Shown one piece after another: positions 43,636-59,173 of a DNA stretch of 64,000 nt. The notes under the pieces are model-generated. The model had not been told where the DNA came from and did no database searches. It saw only the letters and a list, made by a program, of their open reading frames with translations. The DNA lies in contig CANTUQ010000003.1 of the NCBI GenBank assembly GCA_947683425.1, positions 1,798,001 to 1,862,000 of the forward strand. The letters run 5' to 3'. Position numbers and translations under genes: made by a program. The first letter of the stretch is position 1; every line of letters starts with the position of its first letter. The stretch comes from Excoecaria cochinchinensis (lineage: Eukaryota > Streptophyta > Magnoliopsida > Malpighiales > Euphorbiaceae).

Positions 43636-46255
43636 TGTGTTTTTGGGAGAGTTGCCTGGTTTGCCGCCGGAGAGAGAAGTGGAGCTATCCATAGAGATTA
43701 TGCCGAGTAATGATCTTATTGCTAGGGTACCTTATCGAATAGCTCCTATAGAATTGAAGGAACTTAAGAATAAATTACAGGAACTATTAGATAAGGGTTT
43801 TATCAGACCTAGTGTATGTCCATGGGGTGCTCCGGTGTTGTTTGTGAAGTAAAAGGACAGGACGCTAAGGATGTGTAATGATTACCGCCAGATCAATAAA
43901 GTCACTATGAAGAATAAGTATCCATTGCCGAAGATTGAAGACCTATTTGATTAGTTGAGAGGGGCTAGAATCTTTTCTAAGATCGATTTGCGGTCCGATT
44001 ATTATCAGCTTCAAGTTAAGGATGCAGATGTTGTTAACACTGCTTTTCGGATGTGATATGGCCACTATGAGTTCTTAGTGATGCCATTTGGGTTGACTAA
44101 TGCACTAGCGGCTTCTATGGATTTAATGAATAGGGTGTTTAGGACGTATCTTGACTGTGTTCATTGACGACATCTTTGTGTACTCAAAGAATGAAAGTGA
44201 GCATGAGGAACATTTGCGTTTGGTGCTTCAAATATTGAGGGATCACCAGCTTTTTGTTAAGCTTAGCAAATGTGATTTCTGGTTGAAAGAGGTGTCTTTT
44301 CTAGGACATATTGTTTCCTCAGAAGTTATCCAAGTGGATCCGTCAAAGATTAAGGCTATTGTGGATTGGAAAGTACCTCGGAATGTGCTTGAGGTAAGAA
44401 GCATTTTCGGTTTAGCGGGATATTACAGGTGGTTTGTGAAAGGGTTTCGGTTATTGCCGTACCGATGTCTAAACTTCTTCGAAAAGGGGTAAAATTTGAG
44501 TGGTCTAATAAATGTCAAGCGAGTTTTGAGCAGTTGAAGGGTTTATTGGTCGAGGCTCCCATACTTACTCAACCCACTTCGGGTAAGGAGTATACTATGT
44601 ACAGTGACGCTTCAGGTGTTGGATTTGGTTGTGTTCTGGTGCAAGATGGTAAGGTCACAGCCTATGCTTCCCAGCAATTGAAGCCCCATGAGCGGAATTA
44701 TCCGACGCATGATTTAGAATTAGCTGCTGTGGTTTTTGTTCTCAAGATTTAGCGTTATTATCTATATGGGGAGACTTGTAGGATTTTCACCGAGCATAAA
44801 AGTTTAAAATATCTCCTCACGCAGAAAGAGTTAAATTTAAGGCAACAACGGTGGTTAGAACTATTTAAGGATTATGATTGTATTTTGGACTATCATCCGG
44901 GAAAGGCGAATGTAGTAGCTGATGCTTTGAGTCGGAAGTCAGTTTCGGCTTTAACATTGCAACATAATAAGTAGGGGTTTGATTCGGAAGGAGCTTTAAT
45001 TGCCCAACTGAAAGTTAGGCTTATTCTGAAGTAGTTAATTGTTAATGCTCAGAGAATTGATCAGAAATTACAGCAAGTGATGCAAGTGGTTTAGAGTGGT
45101 AATCAGACTGACCTTTTAGTTAGGGATGGGGTGCTAAATTATAGAACTCATTTGTATGTACCTAATGACGATGAATTGAAGAAAAAGCTTTTGATAGAGG
45201 CACACACTATGATTTTCACTATGCACCCTGGAAGTAAGAAGATGTATAGAGACCTAAAGCAATTTTACTGGTGGCCCAAAATGAAGAGGGATATTGTGGA
45301 TTTTATCTCCATGTGCCTGATCTGTCAGCAGGTAAAGGCTGAGCACCAAGTTCTATCTGGGTTGCTCAATCCTTTACCCATCCCTCAGTGGAAGTGGGAT
45401 GATGTCACTATGGATTTTATAATGAGTTTACCATTAACTTAGAGGAAACATGACTTGGTTTGGGTTATAGTCGATCGGCTCACCAAGTCGATTCAGTTTT
45501 TGCCAATTCAAATTAATTACTCGATGGATAGGTTGGCATAAATTTATATTAATTAGGTAGTTAGATTGCATGGAATTCCATTGTCAATTGTGTCAGATCA
45601 GGATTCGAGATTTACGTCAAAATTTTGGAAAGAGTTGCAAGCCGCTTTGGGTACCTAACTAAACTTTAGTACTACTTTCCATCCTCAAATAGACGGGCAG
45701 TTAGAGAGGGTGATTCAGATCTTGGAGGATATGCTTTAGGGTTATGCATTGGACTTTTTGAGTAGTTGGGACAGATATGTACCTTTAATGGAGTTTACAT
45801 ACAATAATAGTCATCAGATGAGCATAAGAATGGCTCCATATGAAGCTCTGTATGGTAGGAAGTGTAGGACTCCAGTTTGTTGGATTGAGCTGACTGAACA
45901 TTCTTTTATTGGCCCTGAAATGGTTAGAGATACCAAGGGAGTTAGCTAAGTTGCACAATGTATTTCATGTGTCCATACTTCATCGATATAGATCGGATGC
46001 ATCTCATGTGCTATCAATTCAGGATGTACGGGTTCAATCAGACTATTCATATGACGAGGAATCGAAAGCTATTCTGGCTCAGGAGGTGAGATAGCTCATA
46101 AATAAATAGATCCCTTTAGTTAAATTATTATAGCATCATCATGGGATCGAAGAAGCTACTTAGGAACCAGAGTCAGCTATGATGTCTCAGTATCCATATT
46201 TGTTCAGTTCAGGTGAGAAGTTCGAGGATGAAATTCTTTTTAAGGAGGGTAGAAT
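43636..46255 (+). pseudogene. pol of element C (RT, RNase H, integrase, chromodomain), heavily decayed
   Basis: In order: LPGLPPEREVELSIE, VLFVK then stop, NDYRQINKVTMKNKYPLP, KIDLRSDYYQL, MPFGLTNALAASM, FIDDIFVYS (RT, about 44158), VRSIFGLAGYYRWFVKGF, a frame change at about 44445, YSDASGVGFGCVL and YPTHDLELAAVVF (RNase H), HPGKANVVADALSRK, a CLICQQVKAEH zinc part, SDQDSRFTSKFW and ERVIQILEDML (integrase), MAPYEALYGRKCRTPVCW. After DTK at about 45940 roughly 100 residues of integrase are deleted, and the frame resumes at ELAKLHNVFHVS. The chromodomain ends IEEAT*EPES. More than a dozen stops, many at former Gln or Trp codons as expected from C-to-T decay. Polypurine tract about 46241-46254. 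Confidence 0.9.
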
Positions 46256-48565
46256 TGTAACACCCTGATTACTAACCTAGTAATTTTGAGCTTTTGTGTG
46301 TGTGTTATTGCATGTGTTAAGCCATTATGTTAGTTAATTATAGAGTTAATTGCATGAATTATTAAGCTTGTGGGTATAATTGTGTGTTAGTATTTAATGG
46401 TGTGACTTGTTTATGTGGTTTTTAAGAGTAGAAGGATTAGAAGAGGAATTTTGCCAATCTAGCCACAATTTTGTGTCAAGTGGAAGAAAGGTTAGGGGGA
46501 GATAAGGTTGAACTTAGTCAAAAGAGAGAGAGAGTGAGAACAATCGTTCCTTCTCATTTCCATCCCGTTTTCTCTTTCTCTGCCAAAGCTTCTCTTCTTC
46601 TCCTCCTTGCTTCTCTTCTTCTACTCCTTGTGGCATCTATGAGTTGGGTTGGTGAATTTCAAGGCTTGGAGTAAGTTTTCTTCTCCTTCTTCTTCTTCTT
46701 CTTCTTCTTCTTCTTCTTCTTCTTCTTCTTCTCCCACTCTTTTATTTCCCGTTGGTTATGGGTGTGAGTGGGTCATTGTGATTGTGATTATGTTGGATTA
46801 ATTGATATGTGTTGGGTTATGATTATTGATTCAAAGGTTCCTCTTAGAGACGCAAAAGGAAAGGATATTGCTAGTTATAGTGCCAAAAATTGACAACTAA
46901 GGAGCTTCGAAATTCAAGGTTTGGGATTTGTTTGAGTTGTAATTATGCTTGAATTTCTAGTAATTGAGGGGTTAATTGTGTATATATATATGATTAATTG
47001 AAGTGTGTGATGATGAATTGAAGGGAAGTTGTGAGTTTGATAGTAGAATTGTGATTGGGTATGATTTTGTATGGTTTTTGGCAAAAATTTTGGGTTTAAA
47101 GAACTTTTGGTTTTGATTGCCTATTTTGATGTTTTAATTCTTGTTAAGTAGAATAAAACTTGGGTTTTATATTGTGTATTGCATATTGAAGGCTTGATTT
47201 TGATTGTGTTGGAGTTTGATAAATTAATCGGAGGTTCGGTAGGTTTGTCTATTGTAATTTTTTTCTGCAGATTGGCTGAAGGAGCTACAAATCTAACTCT
47301 GTCACAAGAGCGACCACTGTCGCGAGCACGACATAGCTCAATCATTCGAGCTCCTGCTAAGAAGGGTCTCTATTACGGGTGCAACCTCGGTCGCGAGCAC
47401 GACAGTCAAGCTTTTGTCGGGCTTATTGCTTTTGCGAGCATGCCTGTACGCACGAGTGACTTTTCCCACCCTCCATCATGAGAGCGATAAAGGCCTGCCA
47501 GCCTGACCTCGTACGAGGACAGAGGCTGTCGTGGGCATGACGGTCGTCATGAGCACGACTGTCCGCTGTTCCTTCATGTTATTTATTTTATTGTCTTTTT
47601 ACATGATTGCTCACTCATGTTTTGGTATATGCATCTATGTATGAACTATTATATATTGCAATATTTTTTATATGTTTTCTTTATATTGAATTATGCCTAG
47701 CCTGCAAAAGTTAAGTAAGTGGATAGATAGGCATGCCTATAGAGTTCTGTTAGCTGCAGCCCAATTGTGTTTTGGACCTTGATCAGGTCTCCATTTTGGT
47801 CCTCGTGATTCTTAATGTGTCTTGATCTTATTTAAGATCCCCAATGTGAAAATATTTTTTGATGAATATAAAAGAAATTGCTTTTGATTGTACCCATGAG
47901 TACCAATGTGTTCACTCGTTATTTGCTACATTGAGTTTGCAGGCATAATTATGGTTATCACATGAGAGTGAATCTGCTACGTAAATGTATATATGCTATG
48001 AAACCCTTGTGAATGGAATGCATAATATAATCTTACTATACTCTTATATGGATTTATGTATATATGCATGTGCCATATGTATGTGTTTTGCCTTAACAGC
48101 CATTGTGAATGGTCGTTCATCTTTTGTTTTCCCCACTAAGCATTATCGCTTAGCATGGGTGTTTCATCTATGCAGGTGCGAAAGAAGTGGAGTTTTTGGG
48201 AGACCCGCAATAGTCTAGGCCAACACAGTAGGAAGGCTTTTTGAGGGACTTAGTTTTGTAATTAGTACTCTTTTGTATAACTTTTGTTTCTGTCTCGATT
48301 TTGTAATACTTTACTTATGTATTTTGTAATTTTGTCAAGAATGATATTGTACTCTTCTCTTTGTAATGATATTTTGTTATAACAATGAAAAAGGATCTTG
48401 AGGTTTCCGTTGGTAGTTTTGATTATGTTAATGGAGTTGTTTATTTATTTATTTTGTTATTTTTTTTATGCTCGGTTGTGTTTCAGTTTGGTGGCATCCT
48501 TATCTATACAGGGTCTCACTCCTCTTGTGGATGAACTCCCTTACGTATGGATATGGGGTGTTATA
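46256..48565 (+). repeat. 3' LTR of element C
   Basis: TGTAACACCCTG to GGGGTGTTATA, 2310 bp. Long (CTT)n at 46678-46733, palindrome cluster 47298-47563, hairpin 48136-48153 (CTAAGCA-TTAT-CGCTTAG, one mismatch) and CAG/GTGC at 48173-48178. Differs from the 5' copy by many point changes and a stretch of about 100 bp at 47580-47690 not seen in the 5' copy. Confidence 0.92.
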
Positions 48566-50889
48566 TTTACTTTCTTCAATTTCCATTCGAACATATAATA
48601 TGAATTTAAAACATCATATTATATCATTTATGATACAAATATGCTCACATGGTTTACTTACATTCAATCAATTCTTTTCTCAACAATTTAACATTAAATC
48701 ATTAAATATTAAACTCTAACATCTAATATACTATATCTCACTTTAACATTTGATATTCCACAAAATATATTATATACATAATAGAATATTTTGTATTAAA
48801 ATAACCAAATAAATTCAAATAAAGCTCATTTAGCTAATGTATACTACAACTCATTCATATATGTATTATTATAACCTCACAATTTACAATAAACCAAAAA
48901 CACATTTAATTCACCTTAAAGAATCTATGACTAAGAACAATAATTCAACTTAAAAATTTATTTTCATAGACTAACCATTAAATTAACTTAACAACTCCTC
49001 AATTACTATAATTATACACTCAATTTAATTCAACTACAAACCCATTTGACTAATTATCCAATTTTAGCATCTAATATACTAAAATCCCACTTTAACATCA
49101 ATTAGGTCAAAATATACAAAATGTACATGATACATTTTTTTCATTATAAAATTATTAAATAAATTCAAATGAAACCAATTACATTAAATTGTATTCAGAA
49201 TCATGTCTATAAACATTTTGTGACTTAACCATTAGCATTTAATCAAAGTACACATAAATAAACAAGTATTCCCAAATCGGCCAAAATAAAAATTATTCCT
49301 CAAAAATTCATTTATCTTACATTATAGACCAATTAACATATATTTACAATTAAATTCCATTTAAACACAAAACATACCTTAATACATACTCATAACTATT
49401 TCGGCCCATACATTAAAATTTCCTAGAAATTCTTTTTCAATCCATTAAACATTAATTAGTTAGAATGCCACTTAACTAACATGTAAACTCAATTAATTAG
49501 CCTTAACGCACAAATTAAATCTTTATCCCTACATGAGCAATTCGGCCAACCCCCACATTTTCCTCTAATTTTTACTTTCCATCAATTAATCATTAACTTA
49601 TCTAGAATTTACTTCAATTAAAATATATTCCTAACTAATTAGCCTTTAAATACAAATTAAATTCTTAGACATTAACATGAACAATTCAGCCAACATAGGT
49701 AAATCAGCATCCAAACAATTTTTTTTTAAATTAAACCATTCAAAACCTCAATTAACACTTCCATAAACATAATTCTACCATCAATTTCAATTTAAAATAC
49801 AAAATTCACTAAAAACCCTAAGTTTTACAATCAAATTTTCAAACAAAAATCAATAAAAATCCATAGAATTTGTAACCACTTACTTAATTCACTTTTTCCT
49901 TCACTAAACCTCATTTTCTTTCCCTTTAGCCTTGGAAGAACCCTTTTCTCTTCTTAAACCTTCAATGGCCAAAATCTCCATATAGAATGTCCAAGAAAAT
50001 CATTCATTAATTACTCAATTAAAGCTTATAAACTAACAATATACACCTTAATTGAGTTATTAGAATCAAAGAAATCAATTAAAATCCATTAATTACAACT
50101 TACCTCAACTATGCCCAAAACTTAGAATTTTGATTTCTTTCTTCATCTTCACCATATATAGAAATTAGGGGCTGCTATAACCTTCATTAGGGACTACTAA
50201 TCAAGCTCAAAGCTTGGATTAAAGAAGAAATGGGAGGAAAAAATGGAGAATCACGTTGGAGAGGGAGCAAAATTGGCTTCGGCTTGAGGGATAGAGGAAG
50301 AAAATGAGCTGCTAGAAATCTGGGTAAGAATGCAGATTTTTGGGCTCATATATTGGGTTTTTGGGTTGGTTTAAGGTCAAACCAAGTTAGGCGAACCAAT
50401 CCAAAGTCCAAACTACTTTTAAGGCCCATTTTGCACTCTTAAATTAATTTTCTCTTTTCCCAAGCTCTAATTCTCCCAAAATGAATTCCATAATTCATAA
50501 TAAATATAAATTAGGCTACACTTTAAATTTTATCACAATCAGAGCCCTTTTTCGATCCAGTTCACTTAAATCAGTCTGATAGCTCAATTTTTGGTGTTAC
50601 CATAAAATTCCTTTTTACTTCCAATAAATTTTATACATTATTTAAAATCTAACCATGCTTTTAGATAAATTCTTAGAGGTCAATAACTATTTTTAAAGGT
50701 CAGGTCAAAGTTTTGTCAAACTCGATTGCTATTTAAATCAAAAAGGACCATTTATCATTTATCGCATTTGGGGACCTATTTGACCTCAAATTCACTTCAA
50801 ATTTCACCATCAGACTAGCTGTAACAAATATTTTCCAATGGTTAAATAAAATATTTTTTATCCAGGGTGTATTTAATATCACAGGTACA

Positions 50890-51660
50890 CTAACGAACAT
50901 CAAAAAATACTATTTACATCTAACCAATATTTTGGACATAACACATATAGGTACATTTTGTTATTGATTTGTATTTGATGTTGTATATTTAATACTCTTT
51001 TGTTCAAATATTGCCTACATTGTCAAGGTGGTGGATAACGGGAATCATAACGCATAGGTACCTGATGGTAGTAGTATCATATTACGTATAGTGATCCAAT
51101 AGCACATAAGGATCCAAGAATGCATAGGGACACAAACGGGGTCTAAGAACACATAGGTTGCAGCAATAAAAGCTCCAATAGGCATGGCTACCTATCCATG
51201 ACTCGGTTAACGCAGGCCAAAATTAATATTTATGTATTACTCACACAATATTCATATCACAGTCATACTCATCATATTCGCATCTATTTATTATGATCAC
51301 GTAATGATCATTACACTTTCAAATTCTTTGTATATGGTTAACATATAATATCTTTAATGTTCGATAATTGAGCAAAGAATCTTTCATAATGCTTGTCACA
51401 AATTCAAATAAGATAATAGTATAATTCTATTGAACATTTTATACTAATGCCAAACATATTTCATAATCATTTTATTTCGTACACATATGCTCATATGAAT
51501 CATATTGATATCCAAACTAATTTAGTGCCTACATCATCATGTATTACAATCACATAATTGCATTATCATTTGGCAAAGAATTCATACCATTATTGTATTA
51601 AGTTCATACATAATCACATACCAATTACACACGTGTGTGTGTGTGTGTGTGTGTGTATGA

Positions 51661-51719
<59 letters not shown>

Positions 51720-53586
51720 TACATACATATATACACATATAATTATTCTTTTATATTATTCAAAGCATAATAGTGAATTCAAAACAATTCATTCATAGTC
51801 CCCAAGTTCATATCAAATTCCTATTATCCTTATTAATTATCTATAACATTTTTAGCTTGCCTCATATCATTTAACTAATTTATTCAAATAGGTTATCATA
51901 TATAATCTGAATTTCCTACCATTTTAACGACACATACACTTAATATTCATTTAACATTATTAAGCATGTGGCATGCTTAATTTAATTAAAATTGGAATTC
52001 ATTTGATTTCAAAATTCATAATTAAATTATAAAAATAGGGGGGCCACTATGGGCAGTGATTAGTGCCAGCCATAAGCCCAGGAATCTCATAAGATTCTAA
52101 CAAGATGCTTTCCAGAGGCATGGGTCACTATGGGCAGTGATTAGTGCTAGCTGTGACCCTAGCTATTAACTTGAAACTTGAAGCAGGGCATATTTTACCC
52201 CTAAGTTTCATAACAATTTTGAGCAAGCAAACATCCCTTTTAGCCAAAATAATCTCTCATACAATTATTCTACTATGTTTAAGCTTTATAATGGTACCAA
52301 TTTCATGTCATTTGTATATATATACTAGGAGTTATGCCCGTGACATTATAGACTGTTCCAAAGCAAGTTATAGGAACTTAATTGTGTTCTAGATTTGAAA
52401 AATTACTGGGAATGATACAAACACATTTTGATTACACTCTCTTTATATAATTTGGTCACTAGGTATGTAATTTAAGTATAATTTTTATTCATAATATTTG
52501 GATCACTACAACTCCAGAAATGGCCCTACGAACAGGACCTGCTCTTATTAGCCAGGCAAAATAGATACACTAACATTTGGCTCAGTTTTATGTATCTTAA
52601 AGACAACATTAGCTCATGGATATTTCTAGGTAAAATTTAGGTATGTATCTTATCTTACCAATTCAGCTAAAACCATGAAATTTGGATCTCTCAAGCTCAA
52701 CTTATACCCAAAATAGTCCCCAAAGGTCTAACTGGATTTGGACAGAGCTTCCCCTTAAAACTCCATTTACTCAATTCAAACATTTCCGCAACAACAAAAA
52801 ACACAAATAAACTCAAATTCACATATATTATCCATACACATATTCAATTATACAATTTAACATCAATTTCTTAAAAACACATAAAATTTCCAAACCTCAA
52901 ACTTTCTCCTTTCTCCTTCAAGCTTGCTTCAGCTTGCTTTCTTTACTCTTTCCTTCTTTTCCTTATGCTCTCGTTGGTTTCCCACATAAAATTCCATACC
53001 ATAAACTCATATCAATTAATAGTTTTATCTCTAAAGAATTATAAAATTATCTCTAAAGAATTATAAAACATGAGATGAGAATATATCAATTACTTACCTT
53101 ATACTTAAACTCTTACACTAGAACTCTAAACTTCCTTTTGAAAGACATGAGAATGAGAGAGAGGTATAGCATAATTTTTAAAGGTAATTTAGAAAGGAAA
53201 TGGCTGTCCTTTTTCTTCATTATGGCCGCCCAACTATGGCCTTAAATATAGCTAATCAATTCATCTTTATCCTATGTTAAAGATGTTAACTTCCTATTGG
53301 TCTTTTTCTTGATTTTTACCTACATTTCCTCTTTGATCCTTAACCACCTAATTAATCTGATATTAACCATATAATCATTTATATTTCATAGATTAACATA
53401 CTAAATTTTAAATTTTATGCAATTTAGTCCATAGATGTTAAATTATCAAATTACCATTGACTTTTCACTTAATACTGGTTATGTCCTTTACTACACTTAA
53501 CCATTTTAATTATCCAATTACGCAGTTTCGGCCACCAATATGCCCTAGATATGTATGAATCCATCTAAGGTATATTTCGGGTTATT
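50890..53586 (-). repeat. 5' LTR of element D, upstream part
   Basis: 52150-53586 matches 1985-3423 of the 3' LTR. 50990-51220 matches the mid-LTR part of families C, J and K in reverse (GGTGGTGGATAACGGG, AGGCATGGCTACCTATCC, CGCAGGCC). Two related blocks CACTATGGGCAGTGATTAGTGC at 52048 and 52127 are D's palindrome cluster. Donor-like CTTACCTTATAC at about 53095. Confidence 0.65.
51633..51714. repeat. Inverted dinucleotide repeat (GT)n then (AC)n
   Basis: (GT)12 at 51633-51656, a 6-base gap, then an (AC)n tract of about 26 units to about 51714. The two tracts are complementary and can fold on themselves. Confidence 0.95.
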
Positions 53587-53591
53587 AAAAG

Positions 53592-55064
53592 TAGCCTTTT
53601 CACTATGTCCAGTGAAAGGATCCTTTGTCATTTTACCTAATAAAGAAGATTCACAATTTTCAAATGATTTAAAATCAAATGATTCCAAAACTCCATCTTG
53701 ATGGAGCTTGGATATGAATTTCTCGTTTATATGACCAAGGCAACAATGCCATAGATATGTTGTATTTAAATTATTGGGGTTTGGATTTCTTTGTAGTTAT
53801 GTTATAGCTATCCTGATTGTACGATTTTTTAAAATTTAGGACATAAAGGCCATTATATGAATCAGTAATACCATAAAGTATATCATTATAATAAATTGAA
53901 CATTTCTTATTTTTAATAAGAAAAGAATAACCTTCATTGTCCAAACTTGAAGCTGAAATAATATTCCTAATCAAAGTAGGAACATAATTACAATTGCTAA
54001 AAATTATCGAAAGCCCATTGGGCAAAGTCAATTCATAAGTTCCTATGGCTAAGGCAACAACTCTTGCTCCATTCCCTACTTGTAGGTCAACTTTAGCCTC
54101 TTTTAGTTTTCTACTCCCTTTAAGTCCCTGCACATTTGTACAAATGTGAGATCCACATCCAGTATCTATTATCTAGGAAGTAGAAGTAGATGAGTTAATT
54201 TCTATAACATAAATACCTGAAGATGTAGTCTAACTACTCTTCTTCTTCTTCTTTACTTCTTCAAAATAGAGCTTACAATTCCTATTCCTATAACTAGGTT
54301 TATTGCAGTGGAAGCAAACTCCCTTATTTAGAGCTTTTGCCTTGGGTTTGGGCCTAGCTTATGCCTTAGGCTTATCGATAACTTTTGCCTTAGCCTTAGC
54401 CTTATTTTTCATTCTTTTTCCTTTACTGACAATAAGGATATGACCAGGCTTTTCTTGATGCTTTACTCAGTTGTTTTAAGCATCGCATGTAGCTCAGCAA
54501 TATATTTCTCCATATTGTTCATATTATAGTTCATGACAAACTGGTCATAATTGTCAGGTAATGAATTAAGGATCAAATCCATTGCCAGTTTTAAATTGAG
54601 GAGAAATCCATGTCTTTCAAGGTGACCAATATACCCCTTCATTTTCAGAACATGAGAATTTACTAATGCACCTTCAACCATTTCACAAGACTCCAATGCT
54701 TTGGCAGCCTCATACCTTTCTTGCCTTGCTCGCTAATGGAAGGTCTCTTTGAGATGAACACTCAACTCATAAGCCTCCATGTGTTCCAAATCATTTTGAA
54801 GTTTTGGACACATGGTAGCTAACATAAGACACCCAACATCTACAGAATCATCAACATGTTTCTTATGTTTTTCTTTAATAACCCTTGAGGCACAGTAGGC
54901 CGATCCTCAAGAATTGTTTCATCCAGCACATACATCTTCCTTTCTTGCTTGAGAATAATTCTCAAGTTCCTGAACTAGTCAAGGAATTTTGTGCTATTTT
55001 CTTTTAGTTTGTCATTCTCAAGGACAAACAGCAGTGATAATGTGGAAGTGTTATTTGTTGCCAT
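53592..55064 (-). pseudogene. Ty1-copia gag, protease and GAG-pre-integrase region
   Basis: ATG at 55064 (minus) begins a copia gag (MATNNTSTLSLLFVLEN..., LRIILKQERKMYVLDE) with stops and frame changes. 54696-54463 is open: a SHVLKMKGYIGHLERHGFLL block and NYNMNNMEKYIAELHAMLK. The knuckle at about 54310 reads CFHCNKPSYRNRNC, with the usual His replaced by Tyr. The protease has IDTGCGSHIC at about 54170-54140. 54133-53771 continues as the RNISASSLDNEGYSF-type region, then YLWHCCLGHINEKF (GAG-pre-integrase) to the break at 53592. Its downstream half is at 1280-1869. Confidence 0.88.
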
Positions 55065-55232
55065 TGATCAACAAATATGCAAAATAATTTTTATTAGTAC
55101 CAATTTCATTTTAGGTTTTCTCATAAAACTCCCACTAAAATAATAACACTAAATTATAATTACAACAATTGTTATAATTTAGTGGGTTAAGATCCATATT
55201 TCATCTAACTCTAAGTCAACTTTGGCATGATG
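55065..55232 (-). other. Leader upstream of copia gag
   Basis: Non-coding. It holds a perfect inverted repeat CACTAAATTATAA ... TTATAATTTAGTG at about 55147-55185. No tRNA-type primer site was seen, so the copia 5' LTR is either lost or cut off by LTR I at 55233. Confidence 0.45.
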
Positions 55233-57835
<2,603 letters not shown>

Positions 57836-58752
57836 TGTGACGCGCGCCGAACCGAAAGGCTCCCCGCCTTCGAAGACCCGCTTTTAGGGCTCGAGCGATA
57901 GGTTCGCATCATTTGATCTTGGGCAATACAAGATATTTTGGAATCCCTACCCAATAAAATATTGGAAAAGTTCGTCTGTTTCCATAAAACCTTTAGACAC
58001 CTTCAAGGTATTTTAAAGTCGCCACCCAATTTATGAGAAATTGAGAAAGGTCGTCTAACTTTTATGGTCTAAACCAGAGAGTAGTTCGGAACTCCACTGT
58101 TATTAATGTCTTGATTAATTATAAATGAGTTTTTAGATTAGAAAGTTACATCTCTCAACTCACACGATTAATACGATTCATTAAATGCGCACTTCAAGCA
58201 TTGAGAAAGCAGTAAATTAAAGCTATAAATAAAGCGATAAATAAAGCATTAAACACACAAAGTCACACCGTTTACAAAAGAAAATTTGGGATAGATACAA
58301 TCCCCCAAATAAAAACTAAAATGGAAATTGGGACAAATACAATCCCCAAATGGAAATAAAGCTCAAATGGAATTTGGGATAAATACAATCCCCAAATGGA
58401 AAGAAAAGCTAAACAAAATTGCCCCAAAAATAATTAATTACAAGGGCCCGCAAGATATATAAACATAAAGCTAAACAATCACGCAAAATTAATCAAAAGG
58501 TGCAACATGCATAAATCAAAATATTTGTTCGATTTAGGAATATTAGTTCCTTCATACTCACTTAAAAGGGAATAGAAAAGTTATTTCGGCTATTTGCTTG
58601 AAAATCGAGACGAATTGTATCTATTTTGAGAAAATTAACTCTTCGTTTTAATTCATGACATTTTTACATTTTTTGGCTAAAATCAATGACATTGGATTTT
58701 AATTTATTAATAAAAATCTCGATTTAGTCATAAAAATATTTTTGTAATTTTT
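57836..58752 (-). repeat. LTR L, Tat/Ogre-like, partial
   Basis: Reverse-complement relative of the 3' part of solo LTR G: TGTGACGCGCGCCG at its edge, CCCGCTTTTAGGGCTCGAG, AAACCTTTAGACACCTT, GTCGCCACCCAATTT and a threefold ATTTGGGAT/ATACAATCCCCAAAT repeat at 58285-58400. Interrupted by LTR J at 58753; the rest is beyond the window. Confidence 0.72.
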
Positions 58753-59134
58753 TGTAACACCCCCTACTCATACGTAGGCGATCCCATCCAATAAGGAGTG
58801 AAATGTTGTATGGGCAAATGTGTCACCACGCAGAAACAGGATATACATACAGAAATACAGGGTAAATAAAATTTTACCAAAACCATTCATGGAAGAAGCT
58901 GATCATGCATTAATATAATGGAAAACATTACATTACTGTTTGATCAACCTACAGGTACAGAAGATAATTACATGTCCAAAATATACTTATACACATGCAG
59001 AAGCTATTACAAAAATAACATAAGAGAGTTCTATACAAAAAGAATCATCAAGCTACAAAATTAAGCCCTACACTATAAACCAGCTGTGTTGGCCTGGCTG
59101 CGACGACTCTCCTAAGGCAACTCCTTCCACACCT

Positions 59135-59173
59135 GCACGGGTAAACACACCGTGCTAAGCGATAAACGCTTAG
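59135..59173 (-). promoter_or_regulatory. Tandem stem-loops, LTR J
   Basis: Minus strand: CTAAGCG-TTTAT-CGCTTAG (59173-59155) and GCACGG...CCGTGC (59155-59135), followed by CAG/GTG at 59136-59130. The loop of the first hairpin is one base longer than in B and H. Confidence 0.75.

Larger units (their letters stand above)
34024..48565 (+). mobile_element. Element C: decayed Ty3-gypsy chromovirus with two solo-LTR insertions
   Basis: 5' LTR 34024-36302, primer site 36307-36320, gag-pol 36410-46245, polypurine tract 46241-46254, 3' LTR 46256-48565. Flanks ttttc (34019-34023) and tttac (48566-48570) are an imperfect duplication. Solo LTR G sits in the gag/protease boundary and solo LTR H between protease and RT. 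Many stops and a large integrase deletion show it is old and dead. Confidence 0.9.
32381..50602 (-). repeat. LTR E (related to LTR A), interrupted by element C
   Basis: Minus-strand LTR in two pieces: 32381-34023 and 48566-about 50602. The 3' end reads GGGTGTTATAACA on the minus strand and the 5' end TGGTAACACC. It holds an R-region hairpin (33050-33069) like that of LTR A, a donor-like GAGGTAAGTT at about 50100, and a purine-rich leader (50210-50310). No internal region, primer site or second copy was seen, so it is probably a solo LTR. I found no clear target duplication, and the outer boundaries, especially 50602 versus about 50888, are uncertain. Confidence 0.5.
1875..53586 (-). mobile_element. 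Element D: large gypsy-type element with non-coding interior, heavily nested
   Basis: The left end starts TGTAACACCCCTTACC at 1875. The right end is at about 53586. The flanks are aatag (1870-1874) and aaaag (53587-53591), a near-perfect 5-bp target duplication, and they restore the copia integrase reading frame. In minus orientation the 5' LTR is 53586-50890 plus 32380-30938, the leader with primer-binding site 30937-30701, the 3' internal part 4443-3424, and the 3' LTR 3423-1875. Without its inserts (A, and E with C inside it) the interior is only about 1.25 kb and codes for nothing, as in LARD-type non-autonomous elements. Most of the 51.7 kb is later insertions. Confidence 0.75.

Noticed and set aside
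32381..50602. A target-site duplication for LTR E
   Set aside because: No matching 5-bp flank was found for any boundary choice, so E is reported with uncertain ends.
51558..51770. Open frame with a His-Thr repeat
   Set aside because: Translation of the AC dinucleotide repeat.
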